A DNA stretch of 42,290 nucleotides, taken from NCBI GenBank assembly GCA_016287095.1, contig JAEEVK010000018.1, forward strand, positions 1 to 42,290. The letters are read 5' to 3'. A model generated the notes under the pieces. That model was not told the origin of the DNA. It saw only the letters and a program-made list of their open reading frames with translations, and ran no database searches. Source of the DNA: Lachnospiraceae bacterium (lineage in GTDB: Bacteria > Bacillota > Clostridia > Lachnospirales > Lachnospiraceae). Position numbers and translations under genes: made by a program. Each line of letters begins with the position of its first letter. Position 1 is the stretch's first letter. Positions 16,408 to 24,898 of the stretch are shown piece after piece.

Positions 16408-16806
16408 TTAAAGTTTAAATCCTGTTCCTATAAACTGTGCAATATCTCTTCCAGTGCCGTCAGTTATATCAACGTTTATAATAGTAGAGCTCCTGCCGGA
16501 CTTTTTTAGTACTGCTTTAGCCTTCAGCACCTTATCCTTCGGCATCCCCATGAAATTTACACTTACCTGCTGGGCAACGGTAGGTCTGTGTATCTGGTTG
16601 GAGAGCACAGCAAATGCGAAGTCTCCAAGTGTGAAAATGACTCCGCCCATGATACCACCGTTAGCATTTAAGTGATGTTCGTTAAGTGTCATGCTGCAGA
16701 TGCTGTAGTCCTCGCCAAGCTCATCTATAACCATACCGTTATCGGTAGCAAAGATATCACCCTTGAAATACTCCTGTGCTTCCTGCAGGCTGTTAAATGT
16801 ACTCAT
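16408..16806 (-). CDS. PaaI-family hotdog thioesterase
   Basis: A 132-residue single hotdog-fold protein, expected to hydrolyse an acyl-CoA or aryl-CoA thioester in the cytoplasm as a tetramer. The diagnostic stretch GGIMGGVIFTLGDFAFAV (about 48-66) matches the PaaI signature, including the Asp on the hotdog helix. The C-terminal half (VNFMGMPKDKVLKAKAVL) is the usual strand pair of the fold. It lies 20 nt after the xylanase gene, so it is probably co-transcribed, although no obvious pathway link exists. Confidence 0.88.
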   Translation of the reverse strand: MSTFNSLQEAQEYFKGDIFATDNGMVIDELGEDYSICSMTLNEHHLNANGGIMGGVIFTLGDFAFAVLSNQIHRPTVAQQVSVNFMGMPKDKVLKAKAVLKKSGRSSTIINVDITDGTGRDIAQFIGTGFKL

Positions 16807-16826
16807 TTCTGTTTATCTCCATCGAC

Positions 16827-18083
16827 TTATAAAGTAATAACTACGGGTTCATCAGAGCTTTCCATAAGGCTAACCTTAACTGTCTTGCCTTCTACGGTCA
16901 CTTCATATTCGCCCTTAAATCCTATAATAGATACTTCTCCGTTTGCATCGGTCACAAATGTTTCCTTTGTCTCCCACTCTCCGTGTACCAGTCCCATAAG
17001 TGCATCATATACAGGCTTTTCCTTATTATCAGCGGTAAGTACGCCCGAAGGTGCCTTAAGCCACTTTCCGTCTGTGAGATCCCATGTGGTGATCGCCTCT
17101 ACCAAAGGATGCGCAAAGAGCTCGGTATACATCTCGGATACTTCTCTTGCCTGTCTCTCAAGTCCCTCGGGAGTTGAAGGCCACTCATCTACCTGCCAGT
17201 CATTAAGGTCCTCAATATATGCAGGCATAATGTCACCCGAAATAAGAGTATTCTCTGTAAAGTGGATGGGAAGTCCAAAGTGTGAGAATCTGTCAAGTAC
17301 CTCATGGAGCTTCTCCAGACCCCAGTATCCCTGATGCTGATGACTCTGGATACCGATAGCCGAAATCGGAACACCCATCTCCAATAAGCCTTCTATAAGG
17401 ATCTCATAGGACTGTGAGGTGTTAAAATCATTGATAAGGAATGTAGCATCAGGATTCTCAGCCTTAGCTGCCTCAAATACTTCCTTTACAAGCTTGAATC
17501 TGCCGAGTTCCTTACAGATCCTGGTGATAGCATTATCATATTTATCAAATACGGGCATGATAACAACTTCATTGATAACATCCCACATATCAACCTGTCC
17601 CTTGAATGCACTGACATCCCTGTGAATACGGGCAAGCTGCTTTTCTAAGATTTCTTTATTTGAATAATTCATAAGCCAATCGGCACATGCTGTATGCCAG
17701 CAAAGAGGATGGCCTTTTACCTTGATACCGTTTTCATTGAGCCACTTAGCTTCATCCAATGTCATTTTCTGGTTGGGCTCGCCTTCCTTGCGCTCGTACA
17801 TACCCCAATAGAAAGGAATGGTTCCATAGTTAAACAGTTTCTTGAATTTTTCCATTCTCTCGATGGAGCTTGCTTTCATCTGCTTCATTCTCTCGGGATC
17901 TGCTCCGGGAAAAGGAGGAAGATCGTCAGGCATTACTACGCCCATTGTATCAAATGCTCCGCATCCGAACAGAAACTTATGTGTCTTCTGTTCAGCCTTT
18001 ATTTCAGTGTTCTTCAGCAGATTTCCTGCTGCATCCTTTACTATAAGCTTAACTGTTGCTTTTCTGTGATCAAAACGTCCCAT
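16827..18083 (-). CDS. GH10 endo-1,4-beta-xylanase, no signal peptide
   Basis: A 418-residue glycoside hydrolase family 10 enzyme acting on xylan or xylo-oligosaccharides with a retaining mechanism. The acid/base is E172 in the WDVINE motif, the nucleophile is E277 in the IHFTEN motif, and the substrate-binding KGHPLCWH stretch is at 123-130. A beta-rich segment (1-45) precedes the barrel and another short one (about 365-418) follows it. The start at 18083 follows AGAGGAG at 6 nt; the frame extends to 18149 through the upstream terminator, so that longer form is rejected. With no signal peptide, the enzyme is probably cytoplasmic and handles imported oligosaccharides. Confidence 0.92.
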   Translation of the reverse strand: MGRFDHRKATVKLIVKDAAGNLLKNTEIKAEQKTHKFLFGCGAFDTMGVVMPDDLPPFPGADPERMKQMKASSIERMEKFKKLFNYGTIPFYWGMYERKEGEPNQKMTLDEAKWLNENGIKVKGHPLCWHTACADWLMNYSNKEILEKQLARIHRDVSAFKGQVDMWDVINEVVIMPVFDKYDNAITRICKELGRFKLVKEVFEAAKAENPDATFLINDFNTSQSYEILIEGLLEMGVPISAIGIQSHQHQGYWGLEKLHEVLDRFSHFGLPIHFTENTLISGDIMPAYIEDLNDWQVDEWPSTPEGLERQAREVSEMYTELFAHPLVEAITTWDLTDGKWLKAPSGVLTADNKEKPVYDALMGLVHGEWETKETFVTDANGEVSIIGFKGEYEVTVEGKTVKVSLMESSDEPVVITL

Positions 18084-18104
18084 ATTCTTCTCCTCTTTAC
18101 ACTT

Positions 18105-18118
18105 ATAATGCTTGTCAA
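18105..18118 (-). promoter_or_regulatory. Possible operator or promoter element before the xylanase
   Basis: The minus strand reads TTGACAAGCATTAT, matching 13 of 14 bases with TTGTCAAGCATTAT at 22672-22685 before the CE2-like esterase. A TATAAG box overlaps its end. Shared regulation of the two xylan genes is inference. Confidence 0.4.
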
Positions 18119-18123
18119 AAACG

Positions 18124-18155
18124 TAAAAAACCTCGATGAGTAATCCCACCGAGGT
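18124..18155 (-). terminator. Intrinsic terminator of the DUF6935-like gene
   Basis: On the minus strand, an 11-bp stem with two G-T pairs (18145-18155 with 18130-18140), loop ATTA, then six T residues. It separates the DUF6935-like gene from the xylanase gene. Confidence 0.8.
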
Positions 18156-18214
18156 CTATTATTCCATATATTATTCTTTAAGTAAATAGTTTATCTTGCT
18201 CTAAATATGTCAGA

Positions 18215-18850
18215 TTATGCCCAAGGATCTTCTGACTCGGGAATTCTGATATCGCTTAAGCAAAGGATCTCATTAAGGAACCACTGATTGGTTGAAGGCT
18301 TTCTGCGAAGCTTAACCTGTCTCTCTGTATCGGCGCCGCTGCTCTTTACCCACATAATAGCCCAGTTCTCATTATCAAATGAGTAAGGGTTCTCATAAAC
18401 TGTAATGGTGAAAGGCTCTGTAGGGATGTAGCCGTTCTTGGGTGATGTTCCTGCAAAATATGAGAAAGGCTTGTAATACTTGCCTGCTAAACGCTCTTTA
18501 ATGAACTGCTTCTCATAACCTGATACGCTCTCAGGTCCCTTTAAGAAGTCAAGCATCTCATATGTGGTATTCTCATTTCTTTCATAATTACATAAAACAA
18601 GAAGTACAAGAGCTGTTGTCTTGAAAGGAGAATCAAGGCAGCTCTCAGGAAATGCCTGAAGCTCTGCTACGCTGTTGGGAATGGTGCTGAAAGTAAAGGT
18701 CTGTGAGCTGTTCTTGCCCTTGCCTACGCCATCCTTGTTGCCGCCTGTAGCATTGTAAAATGCATTCTGTGTAGCGTTATTAACCGCACTGTTTGTTGAC
18801 TGCTTCAAACTGGAAACAGCCGAATTCTTGAGATTGTCAAAAAAACCCAT
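18215..18850 (-). CDS. DUF6935-like protein of unknown function
   Basis: A 211-residue protein with a Ser/Asn/Ala-rich, low-complexity start (about 1-50) and a conserved domain from about residue 58 to the end. The domain carries SVAELQAFPE, LDSPFKTTALVLLVL, EMLDFLKGP, YIPTEPFTITVYENPY, SSGADTERQVKLR, QWFLNE and a terminal PESEDPWA, which I associate from memory with the DUF6935 family of clostridia. No catalytic residues can be assigned. No signal peptide or membrane segment is seen. A good ribosome site (AGGAGG) precedes the ATG, and a terminator follows it. The family name is moderately sure. Confidence 0.75.
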   Translation of the reverse strand: MGFFDNLKNSAVSSLKQSTNSAVNNATQNAFYNATGGNKDGVGKGKNSSQTFTFSTIPNSVAELQAFPESCLDSPFKTTALVLLVLCNYERNENTTYEMLDFLKGPESVSGYEKQFIKERLAGKYYKPFSYFAGTSPKNGYIPTEPFTITVYENPYSFDNENWAIMWVKSSGADTERQVKLRRKPSTNQWFLNEILCLSDIRIPESEDPWA

Positions 18851-19014
18851 AATACCCTCCTGATTTATTTAATGTTTTTATTTGCCTTGTGTTATCAACT
18901 ACAACTGTATCATATCTTAAAATATTTTCACTCACATCAACAATTTTGTCGATATGGATGATGTTTATTAATGTTACTAATACCGGCTCAAAATCCTTTA
19001 AAATACATACTATA

Positions 19015-19638
19015 TCAGATATCCGGGATCACAATGCCCGACAGTCTTGCATGGATAGCCAGCTCGGTCCTGGTTTCAAATCCGGTTTTGTCCAGCATAT
19101 GGTTGATATGTGTCCTTACCGTTGAAAAGCTTATGTTCAGCCTGGCTGCGATCTCCTGATCAGGGCAACCGGTAGTAAGGATTCTCAGCACTTCCAGCTC
19201 TCTGTCCGTAAACTCCGAGCTGTCAGCTAACCCAAGCTTTACTGACGGAGGCGAATCCGGATATACCTGTTCACCGGCCATGGTCCGGTCCATTACATTA
19301 AGCAAGGGCTGCTCTTCTATCTCCTTGTACCAGAAACTGTCAACCCCGATCTCACGTGCTCTCTCCATAAAGCTTACCTCGGGCATCGAAGTAACCAAAA
19401 GTATCTTAACCTGCGGTTTACTCTTTTTTATCTTTTCTGCTGCCTCTAATCCGCTCGGCCCCTCTGCCATAACTATGTCCATGATTATAAGATCAACCGG
19501 CAGTGTCAGGGCATATATATCCGCCATTTTTGCCAGCGGGATGGCCTTTAGCACACTGTACCTGTCACTGGATTCCACCACCATCTCGATCAGATGCCTT
19601 GAGGTATTCTGATCGTCCACAATTAATACATTCCACAT
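19015..19638 (-). CDS. LuxR/NarL-family response regulator
   Basis: A 207-residue regulator with a receiver domain (acidic D8/D9, phosphoacceptor D54, K105) and a C-terminal helix-turn-helix of the LuxR type (about 138-200; FTDRELEVLRIL through VRTHINHML). It is the third gene of a signalling module, 23 nt after the histidine kinase gene, and should be phosphorylated by that kinase. Targets are not visible here, though the flanking xylan genes are candidates. GAGGAG precedes the ATG. Confidence 0.92.
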   Translation of the reverse strand: MWNVLIVDDQNTSRHLIEMVVESSDRYSVLKAIPLAKMADIYALTLPVDLIIMDIVMAEGPSGLEAAEKIKKSKPQVKILLVTSMPEVSFMERAREIGVDSFWYKEIEEQPLLNVMDRTMAGEQVYPDSPPSVKLGLADSSEFTDRELEVLRILTTGCPDQEIAARLNISFSTVRTHINHMLDKTGFETRTELAIHARLSGIVIPDI

Positions 19639-19661
19639 ACCTTTCTCCTCTCAAAAAACTT

Positions 19662-20882
19662 TTACATGATTATCGTCAGCTTAAACCCGTCATCGGTCTC
19701 GATCTTCATCTCGTATCCCGCATCCTCAACTACCTTTCTTAAGGATTTTAATCCGCCGCGTTCCTCTATAGGACCTTCAGGTACATTGCCGTTATTGGTA
19801 AAAACGAGCAGCCTGCTGCCTGCCAGCTCTGTTAAATCCACATAAACAGTGTCTCCGCCTGCGTGTCTGAAAGTATTGGTCAGGCACTCGTGCAATGCGG
19901 AAACCGTTACCGTCTTAGCCTCTTTATCCTCAGGCAGTTTTCCTTTGATCACTATCTTCATGCCTATATCCGAGGCTGCTTTATATATCTGCTCGTATTC
20001 GTCCTGTTCTTCGTTAGGTTTTTCAACGCCGAGCAGTTTAAGATTCTTCATCCAGAAATCCGTAAGAACGGCTCTGTCACCCTCTCCGGTCTTTAAATAT
20101 CTTTTGGCCGCCAGCAGTATTTCTCCGAGCTCGTCATGGATATGCACCTTGGCATTTAAGAGCTCCTTTTCTATGGTTGCGGTAGTTACATTTTTATTAT
20201 ACTCTTTCAGTCTAGCCTGCCTCAGCTCCAGGGATTCCGTTTTTGCCAGCAGTTCTTCAAATGTCCTGTATTCTGAGGTAATGTCCACCATTACCATCTC
20301 TTTCAGTTCGTCTCCGACTTCCATTGTACGGTTTGAAAATGCACATACTTTATCGGGAGTCTTTGCTATCACCATCTCATCGGTGCTTGAAATGATCCTG
20401 CAGTCATCAAGTATTTCTTTTTTTCTGAGTTTTTTCCAAAATGCGGAAGCATCGTTTATGGTTCCGCCGGTCAGACTGATGCTCATATCGTTCATTGCTT
20501 TGTTTACAAACTGCGGAAGTCCGTTTTCGGTATAAAAACAGATCCCTTCTTCCATCGCGTCAAGCCCCTGTTTTACAGAAATGACTGTGAAATTCTCATG
20601 CCTGTATCTCTTGATTATACGTATGATGACAATATCAAATACTATCATCACAAATATATAAACCATTACCACCCAGAGCTTAAGCTTGTATTTCTCATCA
20701 AGACACAGCTGGAAAAAGATGTAATTAACAACTACCATCGGCAGGAAAAATACACCGAACCCTCTGTACATACGCTGATAAACAACTTCAGCCAACAGCA
20801 TCATGGTTATCCACAGTATCAGGAAAACAGCACAGAGAATTATGGTACGGTAAAGGACCGGAATGTCATATAAAAGTGTCAT
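19662..20882 (-). CDS. Sensor histidine kinase, NarX/DegS-like catalytic part
   Basis: A 406-residue kinase. Three membrane helices occupy about 12-32, 42-60 and 68-90. A PAS-like segment follows (about 102-200), then a dimerisation region with the phosphoacceptor H249 in the motif HIHDELGE, typical of HisKA_3 kinases that pair with LuxR-type regulators. The ATPase domain has the N-box ALHECLTNTFRHA and the G-box region TNNGNVPEG...GGLKSL. The gene start overlaps the stop of the 7TM receptor gene by 4 nt (ATGA), so the two proteins are translationally coupled and probably form one receptor. Confidence 0.9.
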   Translation of the reverse strand: MTLLYDIPVLYRTIILCAVFLILWITMMLLAEVVYQRMYRGFGVFFLPMVVVNYIFFQLCLDEKYKLKLWVVMVYIFVMIVFDIVIIRIIKRYRHENFTVISVKQGLDAMEEGICFYTENGLPQFVNKAMNDMSISLTGGTINDASAFWKKLRKKEILDDCRIISSTDEMVIAKTPDKVCAFSNRTMEVGDELKEMVMVDITSEYRTFEELLAKTESLELRQARLKEYNKNVTTATIEKELLNAKVHIHDELGEILLAAKRYLKTGEGDRAVLTDFWMKNLKLLGVEKPNEEQDEYEQIYKAASDIGMKIVIKGKLPEDKEAKTVTVSALHECLTNTFRHAGGDTVYVDLTELAGSRLLVFTNNGNVPEGPIEERGGLKSLRKVVEDAGYEMKIETDDGFKLTIIM

Positions 20883-22576
20883 ACCGCCACCTCCGGTCTG
20901 CTCTTAAAGCTGATAACAACTACCGATGTAGCAGGATTACTGTTATCTGCAGCCTCTCCGTCTGCTGTATCTTCCGGTACGCTCACTTCAAAGCTATCAT
21001 GATTTTTTTCTTCATATGATCCCGCAAACCTTCTTATTTCCGTTTCCTCTATAGCTGCGTTTTCAAGGCCGGGACAGGGTTTCATATCATACATAAAACG
21101 GATTTTCAGGCCTTTTACATCCGAGTCCAGGTTTACCAGCAGGCTTTTTGTTTTTCCGCTTATTTTTTCAAGGATACCTTCCAGACAGTCATAGGCAGCA
21201 AGTACGATGTCCTTCTCCAGCGATTCGGTATTTTCCTTTGTCAGCAGGGTCTGCGTACCGTCAAGAGAAAAATAATCGAGCGACTCTTTATACGAAAGAA
21301 AGAGATCGTTAAAATCGTATTCCTTAGTCTCCTCGCCCAGCAAATACAGATTTCCTCTTCTTTTTATATACGAAGCAAGTATACATGCCTTTTCCAGATT
21401 TTTCCTGAATGACCGGTCATCATCTGCGGTTTTCAGCAGTTCTTCTATCTCTTCAATCTTCTTTTCCGAAAAATCCGTTATATCATCATACAGCTTATTC
21501 ATCACAGCCACATGGACTCTATCGGCCTGCAGGGCATTTTCTGCTTCCTGTATGGAGTTTTCTTCATGAAGCCTTTCAGAGATTTCCTGTAATTCCCTGT
21601 TAGACCTCTTTATGGCGGACATGTCCTCCGCAAAACTAAGCTTTCCGCCCCATACATCCCTCTCCAGTATACGATAGTTTTCCTTTACCTTGCCCCAGTC
21701 GGAGTCCGCTCCCTTGGATGCAAGCTTAACATTTCCTTTACTGTCTGTTATACGGGCTATAAGACCGGAATTGATAAAGAAATACCGGTATCCGCTGTTT
21801 GACGGCAGAAGGCAGGTCTGTATGCACGCCTCCCATCCGCATACTATAAATATGGCAAAGGTCTCTAAGGGACTCAAAAACTGTATCCCGTTTACTACCG
21901 GAGCCGCTCCGAAATAATCGGTTATCAGGAAATATGCCGAAACGGCCAGCACCACATAATATACCCAGGAATCTTTTCTGACCGGCTTGCTGGCAAATCT
22001 CACTATAACTATCACTATCGTCGCAGCAAGTGTCAGTGTTATCCAGCCTATAGCGATATAATAAACAGGCCCGTTTGTGTATACATTATATCCGGCGCCT
22101 CCTATATCAGGGAATCTGAATGCCAGATGATGTTTGTCATTTGAAAGTATCAGGATGGACAAAGCCATCGAAGGGAGCATGAACAGATCCCAAAGAGGGC
22201 TGATCTTAACGTTTTCCGAACGTCCGCATCTGAGAGAAAGCTTGAGCGATACAAACGGCAGAAAGCAGATAGGGATATAATAACAGTACCACATAAACCG
22301 GTGAACCGTAACATTTCCCTTTTCAAACTGGAAACGGAGAGCCTGGAATAAGATAAGCAGCAACAGCAGTACTGCATTCTCGATCAAAAGGCCCTTTATC
22401 TGCGGTTCTATGATACGTCTTAAAACAGTCATGGCCCAGACTACTATTATCCCGCCATAAAAAATACGCGAGAAGTTATTGAAAAATTGGCGTTCGGAAT
22501 AAAGCATCCCTGCCAGACTCACAAGCAGGAACACCAGCATATATATCAAAACCGTACGCTTATTCTTGTAACGCAT
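20879..22576 (-). CDS. 7TM receptor with a degenerate kinase-like C-terminus
   Basis: A protein of about 565 residues with an N-terminal region of seven or eight membrane helices (about 10-250) resembling the 7TM module of histidine kinases (for example the YCYYIPICFLPFVSLKLSL stretch). A linker and a coiled coil (about 315-400) follow. The C-terminal part aligns in layout with a histidine kinase, including an N-box-like AAYDCLEGILEK, but has no phosphoacceptor histidine in the expected place and no G-boxes. It is probably a non-catalytic partner of the next kinase. The upstream ATG at 22624 falls within the promoter, so I use the ATG at 22576 after AAGGGA. Confidence 0.8.
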   Translation of the reverse strand: MRYKNKRTVLIYMLVFLLVSLAGMLYSERQFFNNFSRIFYGGIIVVWAMTVLRRIIEPQIKGLLIENAVLLLLLILFQALRFQFEKGNVTVHRFMWYCYYIPICFLPFVSLKLSLRCGRSENVKISPLWDLFMLPSMALSILILSNDKHHLAFRFPDIGGAGYNVYTNGPVYYIAIGWITLTLAATIVIVIVRFASKPVRKDSWVYYVVLAVSAYFLITDYFGAAPVVNGIQFLSPLETFAIFIVCGWEACIQTCLLPSNSGYRYFFINSGLIARITDSKGNVKLASKGADSDWGKVKENYRILERDVWGGKLSFAEDMSAIKRSNRELQEISERLHEENSIQEAENALQADRVHVAVMNKLYDDITDFSEKKIEEIEELLKTADDDRSFRKNLEKACILASYIKRRGNLYLLGEETKEYDFNDLFLSYKESLDYFSLDGTQTLLTKENTESLEKDIVLAAYDCLEGILEKISGKTKSLLVNLDSDVKGLKIRFMYDMKPCPGLENAAIEETEIRRFAGSYEEKNHDSFEVSVPEDTADGEAADNSNPATSVVVISFKSRPEVAV

Positions 22577-22608
22577 CTCTTTTTCCCTTCTGCTAATACC
22601 TACGATAT

Positions 22609-22637
22609 ATAATATCATAACCAAAGATAAAGGTAAA
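22609..22637 (-). promoter_or_regulatory. Promoter of the 7TM receptor-kinase-regulator operon
   Basis: On the minus strand, TTTACC (22632-22637), a 17-bp spacer and TATTAT (22609-22614). It is back to back with the esterase promoter. Confidence 0.55.
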
Positions 22638-22671
22638 CTTAAATTTGTAAACTAACTTTTAAAGAAAACAT

Positions 22672-22700
22672 TTGTCAAGCATTATCTTTTATGGTATTAT
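22672..22700 (+). promoter_or_regulatory. Promoter of the esterase gene and downstream block
   Basis: TTGTCA (22672-22677), a 17-bp spacer and TATTAT (22695-22700), 32 nt before the ATG. The 14 bases from 22672 recur before the xylanase gene. Confidence 0.75.
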
Positions 22701-22732
22701 ATAGTTAGAAAAATATTTTTTAAAGGAGCCTT

Positions 22733-23803
22733 ATGAGAGTAGAACTGACAAACAATAATGTAAAACACCTCGGAAGAACAATGCTTTTCGGTGATACACT
22801 GTTCCTTTCCCTTTCCGGTTCCGGTATAGAGTTTAATTACAGAGGCAAAGGCTTTAATATCACTTTCGTCGGAGGCAGCGCTACAGAGGTGGCTGACAAC
22901 GAGGCTAATCTTGCCCGTATCAGGATCTATATAAACGAAAGAGTCTATAAGGATTTTCTGCTGGATGAAAAACTCAAAACCGTCAGTATTGATGACAGTC
23001 TGCTCGGTACAGGCGATAATGCGATACAGATCATTAAGCTTTCAGAGTGTGCAATGTCCCTTATCGGCATTAAGCCTTTGGATATAGCAGACGGTGAAAG
23101 CATAACTCCCGCTCCTGATAAAAAATATAAAATAGAATTTATCGGTGATTCCATTACCTGCGGATACGGTGTTGATGATCCCGATCCCCTGCATGATTTT
23201 AAGACCGGCACAGAGGATGTAACCAAGGCTTTTGCATATAAAACAGCAAAGGCTCTCGATGTGGACTACAGCATGTTCTCCATCAGCGGATACGGTATCA
23301 TTTCAGGATATACCGACGATCCCAAGATAAGACATGACGAGCAGCTCATCCCTACTTTTTACGAATCCATGGGACTAAGCTATGATGCACTGGACGGCAT
23401 CGCTAAATCACAAGATATTACCTGGGATTTTAACCGTTATGTACCGGATGTGGTCGTTCTCAACCTCGGCACAAATGATGACAGCTATTGCCAGGAAGAT
23501 ACTGAAAGGCAGGCTAAATTTGCTTCGCTTTATGTTGATTTCTTAAAAACAATAAGAAAGCATAACCAAAAGGCATATATCGTATGTGCTTTCGGCCTGA
23601 TGGGAGACAGACTGTATCCTACTATCTGCGGTGCGGTCGACACCTACAGGTCAGAAACCGGGGATACCCGTATAACGACGGTACATTTACCGGAGCAGGA
23701 TGCAGAAAACGTCGGCTATGGAGCCAATTATCATCCTTTGGAATCGGAACACACCAAAGCAGCCGATACCCTGATACCTGTTATCCGGGATATTTTGAAG
23801 TAA
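22733..23803 (+). CDS. CE2-like SGNH acetyl esterase
   Basis: A 356-residue esterase that should remove acetyl groups from xylan or other plant polysaccharides. The N-terminal 120 residues form a jelly-roll-like domain, as in carbohydrate esterase family 2; the SGNH domain follows with nucleophile S140 in FIGDSITCGYG, the oxyanion Gly and Asn in NLGTND, and catalytic H334 in the ANYHPLESEH segment. CE2 enzymes usually show D-W-H-P at the last motif; here it is N-Y-H-P, so the enzyme may rely on a Ser-His dyad, as known for the family. No signal peptide, so a cytoplasmic role with the GH10 enzyme is likely. Confidence 0.85.
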   Translation: MRVELTNNNVKHLGRTMLFGDTLFLSLSGSGIEFNYRGKGFNITFVGGSATEVADNEANLARIRIYINERVYKDFLLDEKLKTVSIDDSLLGTGDNAIQIIKLSECAMSLIGIKPLDIADGESITPAPDKKYKIEFIGDSITCGYGVDDPDPLHDFKTGTEDVTKAFAYKTAKALDVDYSMFSISGYGIISGYTDDPKIRHDEQLIPTFYESMGLSYDALDGIAKSQDITWDFNRYVPDVVVLNLGTNDDSYCQEDTERQAKFASLYVDFLKTIRKHNQKAYIVCAFGLMGDRLYPTICGAVDTYRSETGDTRITTVHLPEQDAENVGYGANYHPLESEHTKAADTLIPVIRDILK

Positions 23804-23817
23804 TTATGGTCTAAAAA

Positions 23818-24393
23818 ATGGGAAAAATATATTGTTTAATGGGTAAAAGTGCTTCCGGTAAGGACAGCATATATAAAAAGATATTGGAAAAGGCACCGGG
23901 AAGATTTAAAACCATTGTCTCCTATACCACCCGTCCGATAAGGAGCGGGGAAGCAGAAGGTGTGGAATACCATTTCGTATCTGTGCCCGAGTTTAAAGCC
24001 ATGGATGAAGCGGACAAGGTTATAGAATACCGCTGCTATCATACTGTACATGGGGACTGGTATTATTTTACCGCTAATGACGGACAGATAAATCTCGACA
24101 GGTTTGATTATCTGCTGATAATGACGCCCGAAGGATGTAAGTCTCTCAAAAAATATTTTGGTGACAAAGCGGTAGTGCCTATATATATCGAAGTCGAAGC
24201 AGGTCTCCGTCTTCACAGGGCTCTGGAACGCGAACGCTCCCAGCAGTCTCCCAAATACGCAGAGCTGTGCAGGCGTTTTCTGGCAGATGAAGAAGATTTC
24301 TCAGAGGAGCATCTTGCAGAGCTTGGAATAAGCAAACGTTACGAAAATGACGCGATCGATCTGACGGCAGACAATATTCTTGCTGATATGTAA
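23818..24393 (+). CDS. Guanylate kinase-like nucleotide kinase
   Basis: A 191-residue P-loop kinase of the guanylate kinase family, expected to phosphorylate GMP or a related molecule with ATP. The P-loop is GKSASGKDS (9-17), and the GMP-binding strand is present as SYTTRPIRSGEAEGVEYHF (about 40-58), with the lid region around residues 135-150 (LRLHRALERERS). The usual gmk P-loop is GPSGxGK(S/T)T, so this is a divergent paralogue and not certainly the housekeeping gmk. It begins 14 nt after the esterase gene without a good ribosome site. It stands where tmk lies next to yaaR-holB in Bacillus. Confidence 0.8.
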   Translation: MGKIYCLMGKSASGKDSIYKKILEKAPGRFKTIVSYTTRPIRSGEAEGVEYHFVSVPEFKAMDEADKVIEYRCYHTVHGDWYYFTANDGQINLDRFDYLLIMTPEGCKSLKKYFGDKAVVPIYIEVEAGLRLHRALERERSQQSPKYAELCRRFLADEEDFSEEHLAELGISKRYENDAIDLTADNILADM

Positions 24394-24415
24394 GTTACAG
24401 AAGGTGTGGTGAATC

Positions 24416-24856
24416 ATGGATATAAAGATAAATCAGACTCAGCCGATTAATCAAATAGACCAAACCAAGGCACCGCAGCCTACTGACGGGAATTTTAAAT
24501 TCACGCTCATAAGCAGCATAGGCGAAGCTGCCTTAGCTGAAAAGCTCTCAGGGTTATTGGAGGAGATAACCGGACAGGGCGAAAAGATCAAAAAGCGCCG
24601 TGATATTACAGACATGCGTAAATACAGAAGCCTGATAAAGGATTTCATGAACGAGATCGTTAACCGCTCTCACAAATTCTCCAGGGAAAATTTTCTGGAC
24701 AGACGCGGCCGTCACAGGGTATACGGCATGATACGTCTCGTGGATGAAAAGCTTGATGCATTGGCAGAGGAGCTTATAAAGGACGAGCAGGACGCTCTGA
24801 TGATAATGGGCAGCATAGATGAGATACGCGGGCTGCTTTTGGATATTCTGACATAA
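24416..24856 (+). CDS. yaaR: YaaR-family (DUF327) protein
   Basis: A 146-residue cytoplasmic helical protein of the DUF327 family, with an unstructured start (1-30) and a basic helical core carrying [20 protein letters not shown] and the [20 protein letters not shown] stretch. Its biochemical role is not established. In Bacillus subtilis yaaR is next to holB and yaaT, as here, so the assignment is supported by both sequence and order. The gap to holB is 42 nt. Confidence 0.85.
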   Translation: MDIKINQTQPINQIDQTKAPQPTDGNFKFTLISSIGEAALAEKLSGLLEEITGQGEKIKKRRDITDMRKYRSLIKDFMNEIVNRSHKFSRENFLDRRGRHRVYGMIRLVDEKLDALAEELIKDEQDALMIMGSIDEIRGLLLDILT

Positions 24857-24898
24857 ATAATTTAAACGGAAGTATTGCGGTTTTGGGGGGTGTTTTAG

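Noticed and set aside
16672-17334. A 220-codon open frame opposite the xylanase and thioesterase
   Set aside because: The minus strand encodes two well-recognised enzymes with catalytic motifs; this frame is Ser/Thr-rich shadow sequence.
18083-18149. Longer N-terminus for the xylanase
   Set aside because: The extra codons run through an intrinsic terminator, and AGAGGAG fits the inner ATG.
18937-18952. Near-palindrome TCAACAATTTTGTCGA upstream of the DUF6935-like gene
   Set aside because: Single copy, imperfect, and of a kind expected by chance in AT-rich DNA; not strong enough to call an operator.
19849-20535. A 228-codon open frame opposite the histidine kinase
   Set aside because: The kinase with H-, N- and G-boxes is on the other strand; this frame is Ser-rich with no ribosome site.
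22577-22624. Longer N-terminus for the 7TM receptor
   Set aside because: The upstream ATG overlaps the likely -10 region and has no ribosome site.
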